Shown piece after piece: positions 52,055 to 64,000 of a stretch of DNA of 64,000 nucleotides. The DNA comes from Ischnura elegans (lineage: Eukaryota > Arthropoda > Insecta > Odonata > Coenagrionidae). The notes beneath the pieces are model-generated. The model searched no databases, was not told where the DNA came from, and was given only the letters and a program-made list of their open reading frames with translations. The DNA is taken from assembly GCF_921293095.1 (NCBI RefSeq), contig NC_060258.1, positions 7,020,607 through 7,084,606 on the forward strand. Direction: 5' to 3'. A program made the position numbers and the translations under genes. Positions within the stretch are counted from its first letter, which is position 1; the number at the start of each line of letters is the position of its first letter.

Positions 52055-53853
52055 TTAACCCCTCAACGCCGTCATGCGTACCCAGTACGCGCCCTTTAAA
52101 TTTCGTATGCCGCCGTCATGCGTACCCAGTACGCTTCCTGACCTACTGTTTATAATATTTTTTCTCCGCCAGATATTGTATGTTAAATTAAAACTAATTA
52201 CTCTATCTTTTGAAGAAATGTTTTTCCTTTCCAATAAAATATTCATAGCGGTTTTATGCCTTCAAGATTTTTTAAAAATGCTTCGATAAAATTCCGTTTT
52301 AAACCAGCGCCTTGACGACTTCGGTCCAAAAACTTAACGCCTTCTTTCAGCTGTTCTATCATGAAAACTTCCGCCTATTCTGATTAATTAAGAGACGTCT
52401 AGAAGGGTCAGCTACTTTAGCTTGAGATACGGTATCTTCTAAGCTCAATGCCATCTCTTCGTCTTCTCCTTGTTTGTCGTCACCTCGAGCCCCAAGTGTG
52501 TTTGGTCCGCCTCGTTAGTCCTAAGCGTCCTAAGCGAAGGGGCCATGTGCTTCGCTCTGCATTTATTTTTTTATTTTTTTTTCTGGACAGTAAACAACGA
52601 AGATAAGATTCCATCTAAACAGTCAGCGTATACCAGGGCCCCTTCGAGATATTTTCTTGTCTCTTGAGGGAGCTTCTAAACCACGAGCTTCAGTCCACCC
52701 AGTCCACCAGAGTCATTCATGCTGTGTGGTGTTCGTTCAGGCAGTGTGCTGAAATTCTCATTGGGTGTACTTCCTGTGTGTGGTATTTTTTTTATAATTG
52801 GGGATCCTACGAAATGGGAATAGTATTGAAAGGCAAAAAAGAGACTCGGAAGTCTGTTTGTGTGTTAGGCTATAGTGAAATCATTGGTGGGGTGAATTTC
52901 AAGAACCTGTTATTGCATTTGTACGTAATGGAAAGAAAACGCCATTACAAGTGATGTATGAAGTTATTTAGGAGACTATTGAATGAGGCAGTCCTAAATT
53001 CATATGTTGTTCAGAGGAAAAACACGTATAAAAATTTGACTTATCATTTCGCGTGCCATTGGGCGAAATAATATTTTTGAAATATCCAACGTCATACGAA
53101 CTGTTTGGACTTGGCCGTCACTCATTACACAATTTAGTACCAAGACTCACAAAAATTGATTTCCTAAAGACAATTCCTGCAGCTGGGAAGAAATCAAAGT
53201 CTCAAAGGAGGTGCGCAGTTTGTGCGTAACATGGGAAATGAAGAGTTTGCGTGTACTGTTGTGAATAATGTGCAGTGGGATTATGTTTGGATTGCTTCAA
53301 ATCATGTCAGAGCAGATTTTCTAAGGTAAATCATTTGAATATTTGCATATTGACGTTTGAAACATTAGCATGTGATTACCTATATGAAATGATACGGTAA
53401 TAATGGAACAAAGTCAGAGAAGTGGGCGGAGTGGTAAATTTTCAAGTAGGCGAAACGGGTAATCCTATCGAAAGTATCCAATCTGTTATGAAATTTTCAA
53501 CCCCAAATAACTAAATTACATAATGTAATTGTATTTTTTAAATGCATGGATTGTTAGAGATCTCGTAGCTTCTTCGAAACCAAATAAAAATCTTTCAAAA
53601 TTGAAAATTTATTCATTAGTTCATAAAAAGAGATACATAAAACAATAAATATTTTTTCAAATCGCTCGAAAAATTATTATATAGTAGCGCATTATATTAC
53701 ACAAGTTTACAAAAATTTTCAACGATACTGATCGTATATTATGAAATATATAAATTATTGAATGAAAGTATACCAAAAAGGCGAAGATTTTTAAATCTCA
53801 TCCGGCAGCTGAGATGGGATTTAATTAAATGCCTGCCGCGCTTGAGGGGTTAA
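52055..53853 (+). mobile_element. Degenerate piggyBac-type element inserted in the satellite
   Basis: The element 52059-53849 (1,791 bp) is flanked by TTAA at 52055-52058 and 53850-53853. Read inward the ends begin CCCCTCAACGCCG and CCCCTCAAGCGCGG, a short terminal inverted repeat. The flanks rejoin into a normal monomer (CTCATTTAAAAGGTG) when the element and one TTAA are removed. Near the left end a 23-bp direct repeat occurs at 52068-52090 and 52112-52134, each copy containing the inverted pair GCGTAC-CCA-GTACGC. These are likely protein-binding sites. It is unrelated in end sequence to the elements at 2583 and 11684. Confidence 0.92.
52838..53345 (+). pseudogene. piggyBac transposase C-terminal fragment
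   Basis: Frames on the + strand read VCVLGYSEIIGGVNFKN, where piggyBac transposases have a conserved YN..MGGVD motif. Next comes RLLNEAVLNSYVVQRKN (about 52960-53020), equivalent to the conserved lld..l.Na.il helix. A Cys-rich tail ends it (CAVC at about 53211-53222, then a CVYC-like and a CLDCFK segment to about 53320), matching the zinc-binding C-terminus. Stops and frameshifts separate the pieces. The upstream catalytic part with its Asp motifs is missing or unrecognisable in 52140-52838, so the copy could not have encoded a working transposase. Confidence 0.75.
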
Positions 53854-56800
53854 AAGGTGCAATTCCAAACCCACCATGTCCTGCACTTCCTATCTAATCA
53901 TATCATGTTTCCATCTTTAGCACTGTTTACATCATTAATTCTTATTTAAGCACTCGCTCAATCCATACCTTCGGTCCCCAACTTATCTCATTTAAAAGGT
54001 GCAATTCCTAACCCACCATGTCCTGCACTTCATACCTCATCTTATCATGTTTCCATCTTTAGCACTTTTTTCTTCATTCCTTCTCATTTAAGCACTCGCT
54101 CCATCCATACCTTCGGTCTCCTACTTATCTCATTTAAAAGGTGATATTCCTAACCCACCATGTCCTACACTTCATACCTCATCTTATCATGTTTCCATCT
54201 TTAGCACTGTTTTCTTCATTCCTTCTCATTTAAGCACTCGCTCCATCCATACCTTCGGTCTCCTACTTATCTCATTTCAAAGGTACAATTCCTAACCCAC
54301 CATGTCCTGCACTTCATACCAGTTCTTATCATATTTCCATCTCTAGGATTGTTTTCATCATCTATTCTTCTTTAAGCACTCGCTCCATCCATACCTTCGG
54401 CCTCCTACTTATCTCATTTAAAGGGTGAAATTCCTAACCCACCATGTCCTGCACTTCATACCTCATCTTATCATGTTTCCATCTTTAGTACTGTTTTCAT
54501 CATCCCTTCCACTTTAAGCACTCGCTTCATCCATACCTTCGGCCTACTACTTACCTCATTTAAAAGGTGCAATTTCTAACCCACCATGTCCTGCACTTTA
54601 TACCTCATCTTATCATGTTTCCATCTTTAGCACTGTTTTGGTAATTAATTCTAATTTAAGCACTCGCTCCATCCATACCTTCGGCCTCCTACTTATCACA
54701 TTTAAAAGGTGCAATTCCTAACCCACCATGTCCTGCACTTCATACCTCATCTTATCAAATATCCATCTTTAGCACTGTTTTCATCATTCCTTCACCTTTA
54801 AGCACTCCGTCCATCCAAACCTTCAACCTACTACCTATCTCATATAAAAGTCGCAATTCCCAACCCACCATGTCCTGGACTTCATACCTCATCTTATCAT
54901 TTTTCCATCTTTAGCACTGTTTTCATCATTTCTTCTCATTTAAGCACTCGCTTCATCCATACCTCCGGTCTCATACTTTTCTCATTTAAAAGGTGCAATT
55001 CCTAACCCACCATGTCCTGCACTTCATACCTCATCTTATCAAATATCCATCTTTAGCACTGTTTTCATCATTTCTTCTCCTTCAAGCATTCGCTCCAACC
55101 ATAACTTCGGCCTCCTACTTATCTCATTTAAAAGGTGCAATTCCTAACCCACCATGTCCTGCACTTCATACCTCATCTTATCATATATCCATCTTTAGCA
55201 CTGTTTTCATCATTCATACTCATGTAAGCACTCGCTCCATCCATACCTTCGGCCTCCTACTTATCTCATTTAAAAAGTGCTATTCCAAACCCACCATGTC
55301 CTGCACTTCATACCTCATCTTATCATGTTTCCATCTTTAGCACTGTTTTCATCATTTCTCCTCATTTAAGCACTAGCTCCATCCATACCTTCAGCCTACT
55401 ACTTATCTCATTTAAAAGGTGCATTTCTTAACCCACCATGTCCTGCACTTCATACCTCTTCTTATCATATTTCCATCTTTAGCACTGTTTTCATCATTTC
55501 TTCTCCTTTCAGCACTCGCTCCATCTATACCTTCGGTCTCCTACTTATCTCATTTAAAAGGTGCAATTCCTAACCCACCATGTCCTGCACTTAATACCTC
55601 ATCTTATCATGTTACCATCATTAGCACTGTTTTCATCATTTCTTCTCCTTTAAGCATTCGCTCCATTAGCCTCAAGTCTCCTACTTATCTCATTGAAAAA
55701 GTGCAATTCCTAACCCACCATGTCCTGCACTTCATACCTCATCATATCATGTTTCCATCTTTAGCAATGTTTTCATTATTTCTTATCATTTAAGCACTCG
55801 CTACATCCATACCTTCGATCTCCTAATTTTCTCATTTAAAAGGTGCAATTCGTTACCCACCATGTCCTGCACTTCATACCTAATCTTATCATGTTTCCAT
55901 CTTTAGCACTGTATTCATCATTTCTTATCATTTAAGCACTCCCTTTATCCATACCTTCGATCTCCTAATTTTCTCATTTAAAAGGTGCAATTCGTAACCC
56001 ACCATGTCCTGGACTTCATACCAAATCTTATCATTTTTCCATCTTTAGCACTGTTTTCATCATTTCTTCTCATTTAAGCACTCGCTTCATCCATTCCTTC
56101 GGTCTCCTTCTTATCTCATTTCAAAGGTGCAATTCCAAACCCACCATGTCCTGCACTTCCTATCTAATCATATTATGTTTCCATCTTTAGCACTGTTTTC
56201 ATCATTAATTCTTATTTAAGCACTCGCTCAATCCATACCTTCGGTCCCCAACTTATCTCATTTAAAAGGTGCAATTCCTAACCCACCATGTCCTGCACTT
56301 CATACCTCATCTTATCATGTTTCCATCTTTAGCACTTTTTTCTTCATTCCTTCTCATTTAAGCACTCGCTCCATCCATACCTTTGGTCTCCTACTTATCT
56401 CATTTAAAAGGTGATATTCCTAACCCACCATATCCTACACTTCATACCTCATCTTATCATGTTTCCATCTTTAGTACTGTTTTAATCATTCCTTCTCATT
56501 TAAGCACTCGCTCCATCCATACCTTCGTCCTACTACTTATCTCATTTAAAAGGTGCAATTCCTAACCCACCATGTCCTGCACTTCATACCACTTCTTATC
56601 ATATTTCCATCTCTAGGATTGTTTTCATCATCTCTTCTTTTTTAAGCACTCGCTCCATCCATACGTTCGGCCTCCTACTAATCTCATTTAAAAGGTGCAA
56701 TTCCTAACCCACCATGTCCTGCACTTAATACCTCATCTTATTATGTTTCCATCTTTAGCACTAATTTCATCATTTCTTCTCATTTAAGCACTCGCTTCTT

Positions 56801-58533
56801 CCATTTCTTCGGTCTCATACTTATCTCATTTAAAAGGTGCAATTCCTAACCCACCATGTCCTGCACTTCATACCTCATCTTATCATGTTTCCATCTTTAG
56901 TACTGTTTTCATCATCCCTTCCACTTTAAGCACTCGCTTCATCCATACCTTCGGCCTACTACTTACCTCATTTAAAAGGTGCAATTTCTAACCCACCATG
57001 TCCTGCACTTTATACCTCATCTTATCATGTTTCCATCTTTAGCACTGTTTTGGTAATTAATTCTAATTTAAGTACTCGATCCTTCCATACATTCAGTCTC
57101 CTACCTATCTTATTTAAAAGGTGCAATTCCTAACCCACCATGTCCTGCACTTAATACCTCATCTTATCATGTTTCCATCTTTAGCACTGTTTTCATCATT
57201 AATTCTCATTTAAGCATTCGCTCCATCCATACCTTGGGCCTCATACTTATCTCATTGAAAAAGTGCAATTCCTAACCCACCATGTCCTGCACTTCATACC
57301 TCATCTTATCATTTTTCCATCTTCAGCACTGTTTTCATCATTTCTTATCATTTAAGCACTCGCTTCATCCATACCTTAGGTCTCCTACCTGTCTCATATA
57401 AAATGTGCAATTCGTAACCCACCATGTCCTGCACTTCATACATAATCTTATCATGTTTCCATCTTTAGCACTGTTTTTATCATTTCTTCTCATTTAAGGA
57501 CTCGCTTCATCCATACCTTAGGTCTCCTACTTGTCTCATTTAAAAGGTGCAATTCCTAACCCACCATGTCCTGCAATTCATACCTCATGTTATCATGTTT
57601 CCATCTTTAGGACTGTTTTCATCATTTCTTCTCATTTAAGCACTCGCTTCTTCCATTTCTTCGGTCTCATACTTATCTCATTTAAAAGGTGCAATTCCTA
57701 ACCCACCATGTCCTGCACTTCATACCTCATCTTATCATGTTTCCATCTTTAGCACTGTTTTCATCATTTATTCTCATTTAAGCACTCGCTTCTTCCATTT
57801 CTTCGGTCTCATACTTATCTCATTTAAAAGGTGCAATTCCTAACCCACCATGTCCTGCACTTCATACCTCATCTTATCATGTTTCCATCTTTAGCACGGT
57901 TTTCATCATTTCTCCTCATTTAAGCACTAGCTCCATCCATACCTTCAGCCTACTACTTATCTCATTTAAAAGGTGCATTTCTTAACCCACCATGTCCTGC
58001 ACTTCATACCTCTTCTTATCATATTTCCATCTTTAGCACTGTTTTCATCATCCCTTCTCCTTTCAGCACTCGCTCCATCTATACCTTCGGTCTCCTACTT
58101 ATCTCATTTAAAAGGTGCAATTCCTAACCCACCATGTCCTGCACTTAATACCTCATCTTATCATGTTTCCATCATTAGCACTGTTTTCATCATTTCTTCT
58201 CATTTAAGCACTCGCTTCATCCATATCTTCGATCTCCTAATTTTCTCATTTAAAAGGTGCAATTCGTAACCCACCATGTCCTGCACTTCATACCTAATCT
58301 TATCATGTTTCCATCTTTAGCACTGTTTTCATCATTTCTTCTCATTTAAGCACTCGCTTCATCCATTCCTTCGGTCTCCTTCTTATCTCATTTCAAAGGT
58401 GCAATTCCTAACCCACCATGTCCTGCACTTTATACCTCATCTTATCATCTTTCTATCTTTAGCACTGTTTTCATCATTTCTCCTCATTTAAGCACTCGCT
58501 TCATCCATACCTTCGGCCTTCTACTTATCTCAT

Positions 58534-58537
58534 TTAA
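58534..58537. other. Paralogous empty TTAA site of the satellite insertion
   Basis: In the second copy of zone B the sequence runs uninterrupted through CATTTAAAAGGTGCAATTCC at the position equivalent to the insertion. It shares the same diagnostic neighbours: CCTT(A/C)TACTTATC on the left, and GCAATTCCAAACCC with CTTCCTATCTAATC on the right. It therefore represents the unoccupied state of the target. Confidence 0.88.
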
Positions 58538-59635
58538 AAGGTGCAATTCCAAACCCACCATGTCCTGCACTTCCTATCTAATCATATCATGTTTCCATCT
58601 TTAGCACTGTTTACATCATTAATTCTTATTTAAGCACTCGCTCAATCCATACCTTCGGTCCCCAACTTATCTCATTTAAAAGGTGCAATTCCTAACCCAC
58701 CATGTCCTGCACTTCATACTTCATCTTATCATGTTTCCATCTTTAGCACTTTTTTCTTCATTCCTTCTCATTTAAGCACTCGCTCCATCCATACCATCGG
58801 TCTCCTACTTATCTCATTTAAAAGGTGATATTCCTAACCCACCATGTCCTACACTTCATACCTCATCTTATCATGTTTCCATCTTTAGCACTGTTTTCTT
58901 CATTCCTTCTCATTTAAGCACTCGCTCCATCCATACCTTCGGTCTCCTACTTATCTCATTTCAAAGGTACAATTCCTAACCCACCATGTCCTGCACTTCA
59001 TACCAGTTCTTATCATATTTCCATCTCTAGGATTGTTTTCATCATCTCTTCTTCTTTAAGCACTCGCTCCATCCATACCTTCGGCCTCCTACTTATCTCA
59101 TTTAAAAGGTGAAATTCCTAACCCACCATGTCCTGCACTTCATACCTCATCTTATCATGTTTCCATCTTTAGTACTGTTTTCATCATCCCTTCCACTTTA
59201 AGCACTCGCTTCATCCATACCTTCGGCCTACTACTTACCTCATTTAAAAGGTGCAATTTCTAACCCACCATGTCCTGCACTTTATACCTCATCTTATCAT
59301 GTTTCCATCTTTAGCACTGTTTTGGTAATTAATTCTAATTTAAGCACTCGCTTCATCCATTCCTTCGGTCTCCTACTTATCACATTTAAAAGGTGCAATT
59401 CCTAACCCACCATGTCCTGCACTTCATACCTCATCTTATCAAATATCCATCTTTAGCACTGTTTTCATCATTCCTTCACCTTTAAGCACTCCGTCCATCC
59501 AAACCTTCAACCTACTACCTATCTCATTTAAAAGTCGCAATTCCTAACCCACCATGTCCTGGACTTCATACCTCATCTTATCATTTTTCCATCTTTAGCA
59601 CTGTTTTCATCATTTCTTCTCATTTAAGCACTCGC

Positions 59636-60090
59636 TCTCCATACATTCCATCTCCTACGTTTCTCATTTAAAAGGTGCAATTCCTAACCCACCATGTCCT
59701 GCACTTCATACCTAATCTTATCATGTTTCCATCTTTAGCACTGTTTTCATCATTTCTTATCATTTAAGCACTCGCTCTCCATACATTCGATTCCTACTTT
59801 TCTCATTTAAAAGGTGCAATTCCTAACCCACCATGTCCTGCACTTCATACCTCATCTTATCATGTTTCCATCTTTAGCACTGTTTTCATCATTTCTCATC
59901 ATTTAAGCACTCGCTCTCCATACATTCCATCTCCTACGTTTCTCATTTAAAAGGTGCAATTCCTAACCCACCATGTCCTGCACTTCATACCTAATCTTAT
60001 CATGTTTCCATCTTTAGCACTGTTTTCATCATTTCTTATCATTTAAGCACTCGCTCTCCATACATTCGATTCCTACTTTTCTCATTTAAA
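59636..60090. repeat. Local variant satellite subfamily with shortened monomers
   Basis: Successive monomers here carry CGCTCTCCATACATTC in place of the usual CGCTCCATCCATACCTTC. They alternate between CCATCTCCTACG and GATTCCTAC endings, so they form a short dimeric sub-array. Related monomers reappear at about 63740-63910. Confidence 0.7.
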
Positions 60091-63000
60091 AGGTGCAATT
60101 CCTAACCCACCATGTCCTGCACTTCATACCTAATCTTATCATTTTTCCATCTTTAGCACTGTTTTCATCATTTCTTCTCATTTAAGCACTCGCTTCATCC
60201 ATACCTCCGGTCTCATACTTTTCTCATTTAAAAGGTGCAATTCCTAACCCACCATGTCCTGCACTTCATACCTCATCTTATCATGTTTCCATCTTTAGCA
60301 CTGTTTTCATCATTTCTTATCATTTAAGCACTCGCTTCCTCCATACCATCGATCTCCTACTTTTCTCATTTAAAAGGTGCAATTCCCAACCCACCATGTC
60401 CTGCACTTCATACCTCATCTAATCATGTTTCCATATTTATCACTTTTTTCATCATTTCTTCTCATTTATGCACTCGCTCCATCCATACCTTCGGCCTCCT
60501 AGTTATCTCATTTAAAAGTCAATTGCTAACCCACCATGTCCAGCACTTCATACCTCATCTTATCATGTTTCCATCTTTAGCACTTTTTTTATCATTTCTT
60601 CTCATTTAAGCACTCGCTTCATCCATATATTCGGTCTCATACTTATCTCATTTACAAGGTTCAATTCCTAACCCACCATGTCCTGCACTTCATGCCTCAT
60701 CATATCATGTTTCCATCATTAGCACTGTTTTCATCATTTCTTCTCATATAAGCACCTGCTCCATCCATACCTTCAACCTACTACTTATCTCATTTAAAAG
60801 GTGCATATCCTAACCCACCATGTCCTGCACTTCATACCTCATCACATCATGTTTTCATCTTAAGCCTTGTTTTCATCGTTCCTTCTCATTTAAGCACTCG
60901 CTCCATCCATACCTTCGGTCTCCGCCCTATCTCATTTAAAAGGTGCAATTCCTAGACCACCATGTCCTGCACTTCATACCTCATCTTATCATGTTTCCAT
61001 CTTTAGCACTGTTTTCATCATTTCTTATCATTTAAGCACTTGCTTCCTCCATACCATCGATCTCCTACTTTTCTCATTTAAAAGGTGCAATTCCCAACCC
61101 ACCATGTCCTGCACTTCATACCTAATCTTATCATTTTTCCATCTTTAGCACTGTTTTCATCATTTCTTCTCATTTAAGCACTCGCTTCATCCATACCTTC
61201 GGCCTTCTACTTATCTCATTTAAAAGGTGCAATTCCAAACCCACCATGTCCTGCACTTCCTATCTAATCATATCATGTTTCCATCTGTAGCACTGTTTTC
61301 ATCATTAATTCTTATTTAAGCACTCGCTCAATCCATACCTTCGGTCCCCAACTTATCTCATTTAAAAGGTTCAATTCCTAACCCACCATGTCCTGCACTT
61401 CATGCCTCATCATATCATGTTTCCATCATTAGCACTGTTTTCATCGTTTCTTCTCATTTAAGCACCTGCTCCATCCATACCTTCAACCTACTACTTATCT
61501 CATTTAAAAGGTGCATATCCTAACCCACCATGTCCTGCACTTCATACCTCATCACATCATGTTTTTATCTTAAGCCTTGTTTTCATCGTTCCTTCTCATT
61601 TAAGCACTCGCTCCATCCATACCTTCGGTCTCCGACCTATCTCAATTAAAAGGTGCAATTCCTAGACCACCATGTCCTGCACTTCATACCTCATCACATC
61701 ATGTTTCCATCTTTAGCACTGTTTTCATCATTTATACTCATGTAAGCACTCGCTCCATCCATACCTTCGGTCTCATACTTATCTCATTTAAAAGGTGCAA
61801 TTCCTTACCCACCATGTCCTACACTGCATACCTCATCTTATCATGTTTCCATCTTTAGCACTGTTTTCATCATTTCTCCTCATTTAAGCATTCGCTCCAT
61901 CCATACCTTCGGTCTCCTTATTATCTCATTGAAAAGGTGTAATTCCTAACCCACCATGTCCTACACTTCATACCTCATCTTATCATATTTCCATCATTAG
62001 CACTGTTTTCATCATTTCTTCTCCTTTAAGCATTCGCTTCATCCATATCTTCGATCTCCTAATTTTCTCATTTAAAAGGTGCAATTCGTAACCCACCATG
62101 TCCTGCACTTCATACCTAATCTTATCATGTTTCCATCTTTAGCACTGTTTTCATCATTTCTTATCATTTAAGCACTCCCTTTATCCATACCTTCGATCTC
62201 CTAATTTTATCATTTAAAAGGTGCAATTCGTAACCCACCATGTCCTGCACTTCATACCTCATCTTATCATGTTTCCATCTTTAGCACTTTTTTCTTCATT
62301 CCTTCTCATTTAAGCACTCGCTCCATCCATACCTTCGGTCTCCTACTTATCTCATTTAAAAGGTGATATTCCTAACCCACCATGTCCTACACTTCATACC
62401 TCATCTTATCATGTTTCCATCTTTAGCACTGTTTTCTTCATTCCTTCTCATTTTAGCACTCGCTCCATCCATACCTTCGGTCTCCTACTTATCTCATTTC
62501 AAAGGTGCAATTCCTTACCCACCATGTCCTGCACTTTATACCTCATCTTATCATGTTTCCATCTTTAGTACTGTTTTCATCATCCCTTCCACTTTAAGCA
62601 CTCGCTTCATCCATACCTTCGGCCTACTACTTACCTCATTTAAAAGGTGCAATTCCTAACCCACCATGTCCTGCACTTCATACCACTTCTTTTCATATTT
62701 CCATCTCTAGGATTGTTTTCATCATCTCTTCTTCTTTAAGCACTCGCTCCATCCATACCTTCGGCCTCCTACTTATCTCATTTAAAAGGTGCATTTCCTA
62801 ACCCACCATGTCCTGCACTTCATACCTCATCTTATCATGTTTCCATCTTTAGTACTGTTTTCATCATCCCTTCCACTTTAAGCACTCGCTTCATCCATAC
62901 CTTCGGCCTACTACTTACCTCATTTAAAAGGTGCAATTTCTAACCCACCATGTCCTGCACTTTATACCTCATCTTATCATGTTTCCATCTTTAGCACTGT

Positions 63001-64000
63001 TTTGGTAATTAATTCTAATTTAAGTACTCGATCCTTCCATGCATTCGGTCTCCTACTTATCTTATTTAAAAGGTGCAATTCCTAACCCACCATGTCCTGC
63101 ACTTAATACCTCATCTTATCATGTTTCCATCTTTAGCACTGTTTTCATCATTTATTCTCATTTAAGCATTCGCTCCATCCATTCCTTCGGTCTCCTACTT
63201 ATCTCATTTAAAAGGTGCAATTCCTAACCCACCATGACCTACACTTAATACCACTTCTTTTCATATTTCCATCTCTAGGATTGTTTTCATCATCTCTTCT
63301 TCTTTAAGCACTCGCTCCATCCATACCTTCGGCCTCCTACTTATCTCATTTAAAAGGTGCATTTCCTAACCCACCATGTCCTGCACTTCATACCTCATCT
63401 TATCATGTTTCCATCTTTAGTACTGTTTTCATCATCCCTTCCACTTTAAGCACTCGCTCCATCCATACCTTCGGCCTCCTACTTATCACATTTATAAGTT
63501 GCAATTCCTAACCCACCATGTCCTGCACTTCATACCTCATCTTATCAAATATCCATCTTTAGCACTGTTTTCATCATTTCTTCTCCTTTAAACATTCGCT
63601 CCATTAGCCTCAGGTCTCCTACTTATCTCATTTAAAAGTCGCAATTCCTAACCCACCATGTCCTGGACTTCATACCTCATCTTATCATTTTTCCATCTTT
63701 AGCACTGTTTTCATCATTTCTTATCATTTAAGCACTCGCTCTCCATACATTCGATCTCCTACTTTTCTCATTAAAAAGGTGCAATTCGTAACCCACCATG
63801 TCCTACACTTCATACCTCATCTTATCATGTTTCCATCTTTAGCACTGTTTTCATCATTTCTAATCATTTAAGCACTCGCTCTCCATACATTCGATCTCCT
63901 ACTTTTCTCATTTAAAAGGTGCAATTCCTACCCCACCATGTCCTGCACTTCATACCTCATCTTATCATGTTTCCATCTTTTGCACTGTTTTCATCATTTC

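Larger units (their letters stand above)
49200..59640. repeat. Satellite higher-order repeat zone B (two copies)
   Basis: About 49.2-54.95 kb is repeated at 55.4-59.64 kb. Equivalent points are 49224/55419 (offset 6,195), 50046/56383 (6,337), 51494/57973 (6,479) and 53850/58534 (4,684). The steps of 142 show gained monomers. The drop of 1,795 across 52058-53850 equals the piggyBac insertion plus one TTAA, so the second copy lacks it. Confidence 0.88.
23695..64000. repeat. 142-bp satellite DNA array (about 270 monomers)
   Basis: Head-to-tail array in one orientation from the ATTTAA at 23695-23700 to the window end, interrupted only by the insertion at 52059-53849. The first monomers start at 23701, 23843 and 23985, so the period is 142 bp. 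Landmarks in each monomer, in order, are AAGGTGCAATTCC, CCCACCATGTCCTGCAC, TTTCCATCTTTAGCACTG, TTTAAGCACTCGC and CATACCTTCGGTCTCC. In the monomer 23701-23842 I count about 45 C and 12 G, so the + strand is strongly C-biased. The monomer is not a multiple of three, so the many similar 60-135-codon frames (recurring MQFLTHHVLHFIPH or SYLSHLKGAIPNPPCPAL) are read-through and not genes. The right end lies beyond the window. Confidence 0.98.

Noticed and set aside
24811..63227. Dozens of similar 60-135-codon open frames on the + strand
   Set aside because: They are the 142-bp satellite read in one frame. The period is not divisible by 3, identical peptides recur with the repeat, and there is no start context, domain or codon signal.
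23701..64000. CRISPR-like array of regular repeats
   Set aside because: Units are contiguous tandem monomers without unique spacers, and the context is eukaryotic.
23701..64000. CENP-B box or other known centromere motif in the monomer
   Set aside because: I could not find a match to the TTCG....A..CGGG core in the typical monomer, so no centromere role is claimed from sequence.

Overview
Eukaryotic nuclear DNA, most likely from an arthropod and probably an insect. The grounds are AT-rich spliced genes with introns of about 0.1-3.2 kb, a long C2H2 zinc-finger gene with arthropod-style HTKEKP linkers, three piggyBac-family relics and a tRNA-like SINE. No bacterial gene organisation is visible. 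The species cannot be named from the sequence.

1-8.1 kb is gene-poor and full of mobile-element debris. It holds three head-to-head inverted (hairpin) elements of one architecture at 534-727, 2026-2225 and 6157-6364. The first two are flanked by direct repeats of 11 and 14 bp. A complete-ended but coding-dead piggyBac element lies at 2583-5034, and a tRNA-related SINE at about 7921-8120.

8.1-20 kb carries one protein gene on the + strand. Its coding exons join in phase: (8157-8185, tentative), 8308-8392, 9330-9458, 11116-11247, 14466-14538 and 17198-19551. It encodes a protein of up to 933 residues with an acidic, Ser/Thr-rich N-terminus, one isolated C2H2 finger, one degenerate finger and 18 consecutive C2H2 fingers in an exact 84-bp period (18025-19536). 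About four more fingers survive as relics after the stop codon. One intron holds an internally deleted piggyBac relative on the opposite strand.

20-23.69 kb shows no recognisable gene. A GC-rich patch lies near 22.6-22.7 kb.

23.695-64.0 kb is one uninterrupted satellite array of a 142-bp monomer (about 270 copies) with strong C over G asymmetry on the + strand. The array runs off the window. It contains two zones of higher-order duplication (about 28.4-45.4 kb and 49.2-59.6 kb) and a single foreign insertion, a degenerate 1.79-kb piggyBac-type element at 52059-53849. The duplicated copy of that locus, at 58534-58537, lacks the element and shows an intact TTAA site. All short reading frames in the array are read-through of satellite monomers and are not genes.
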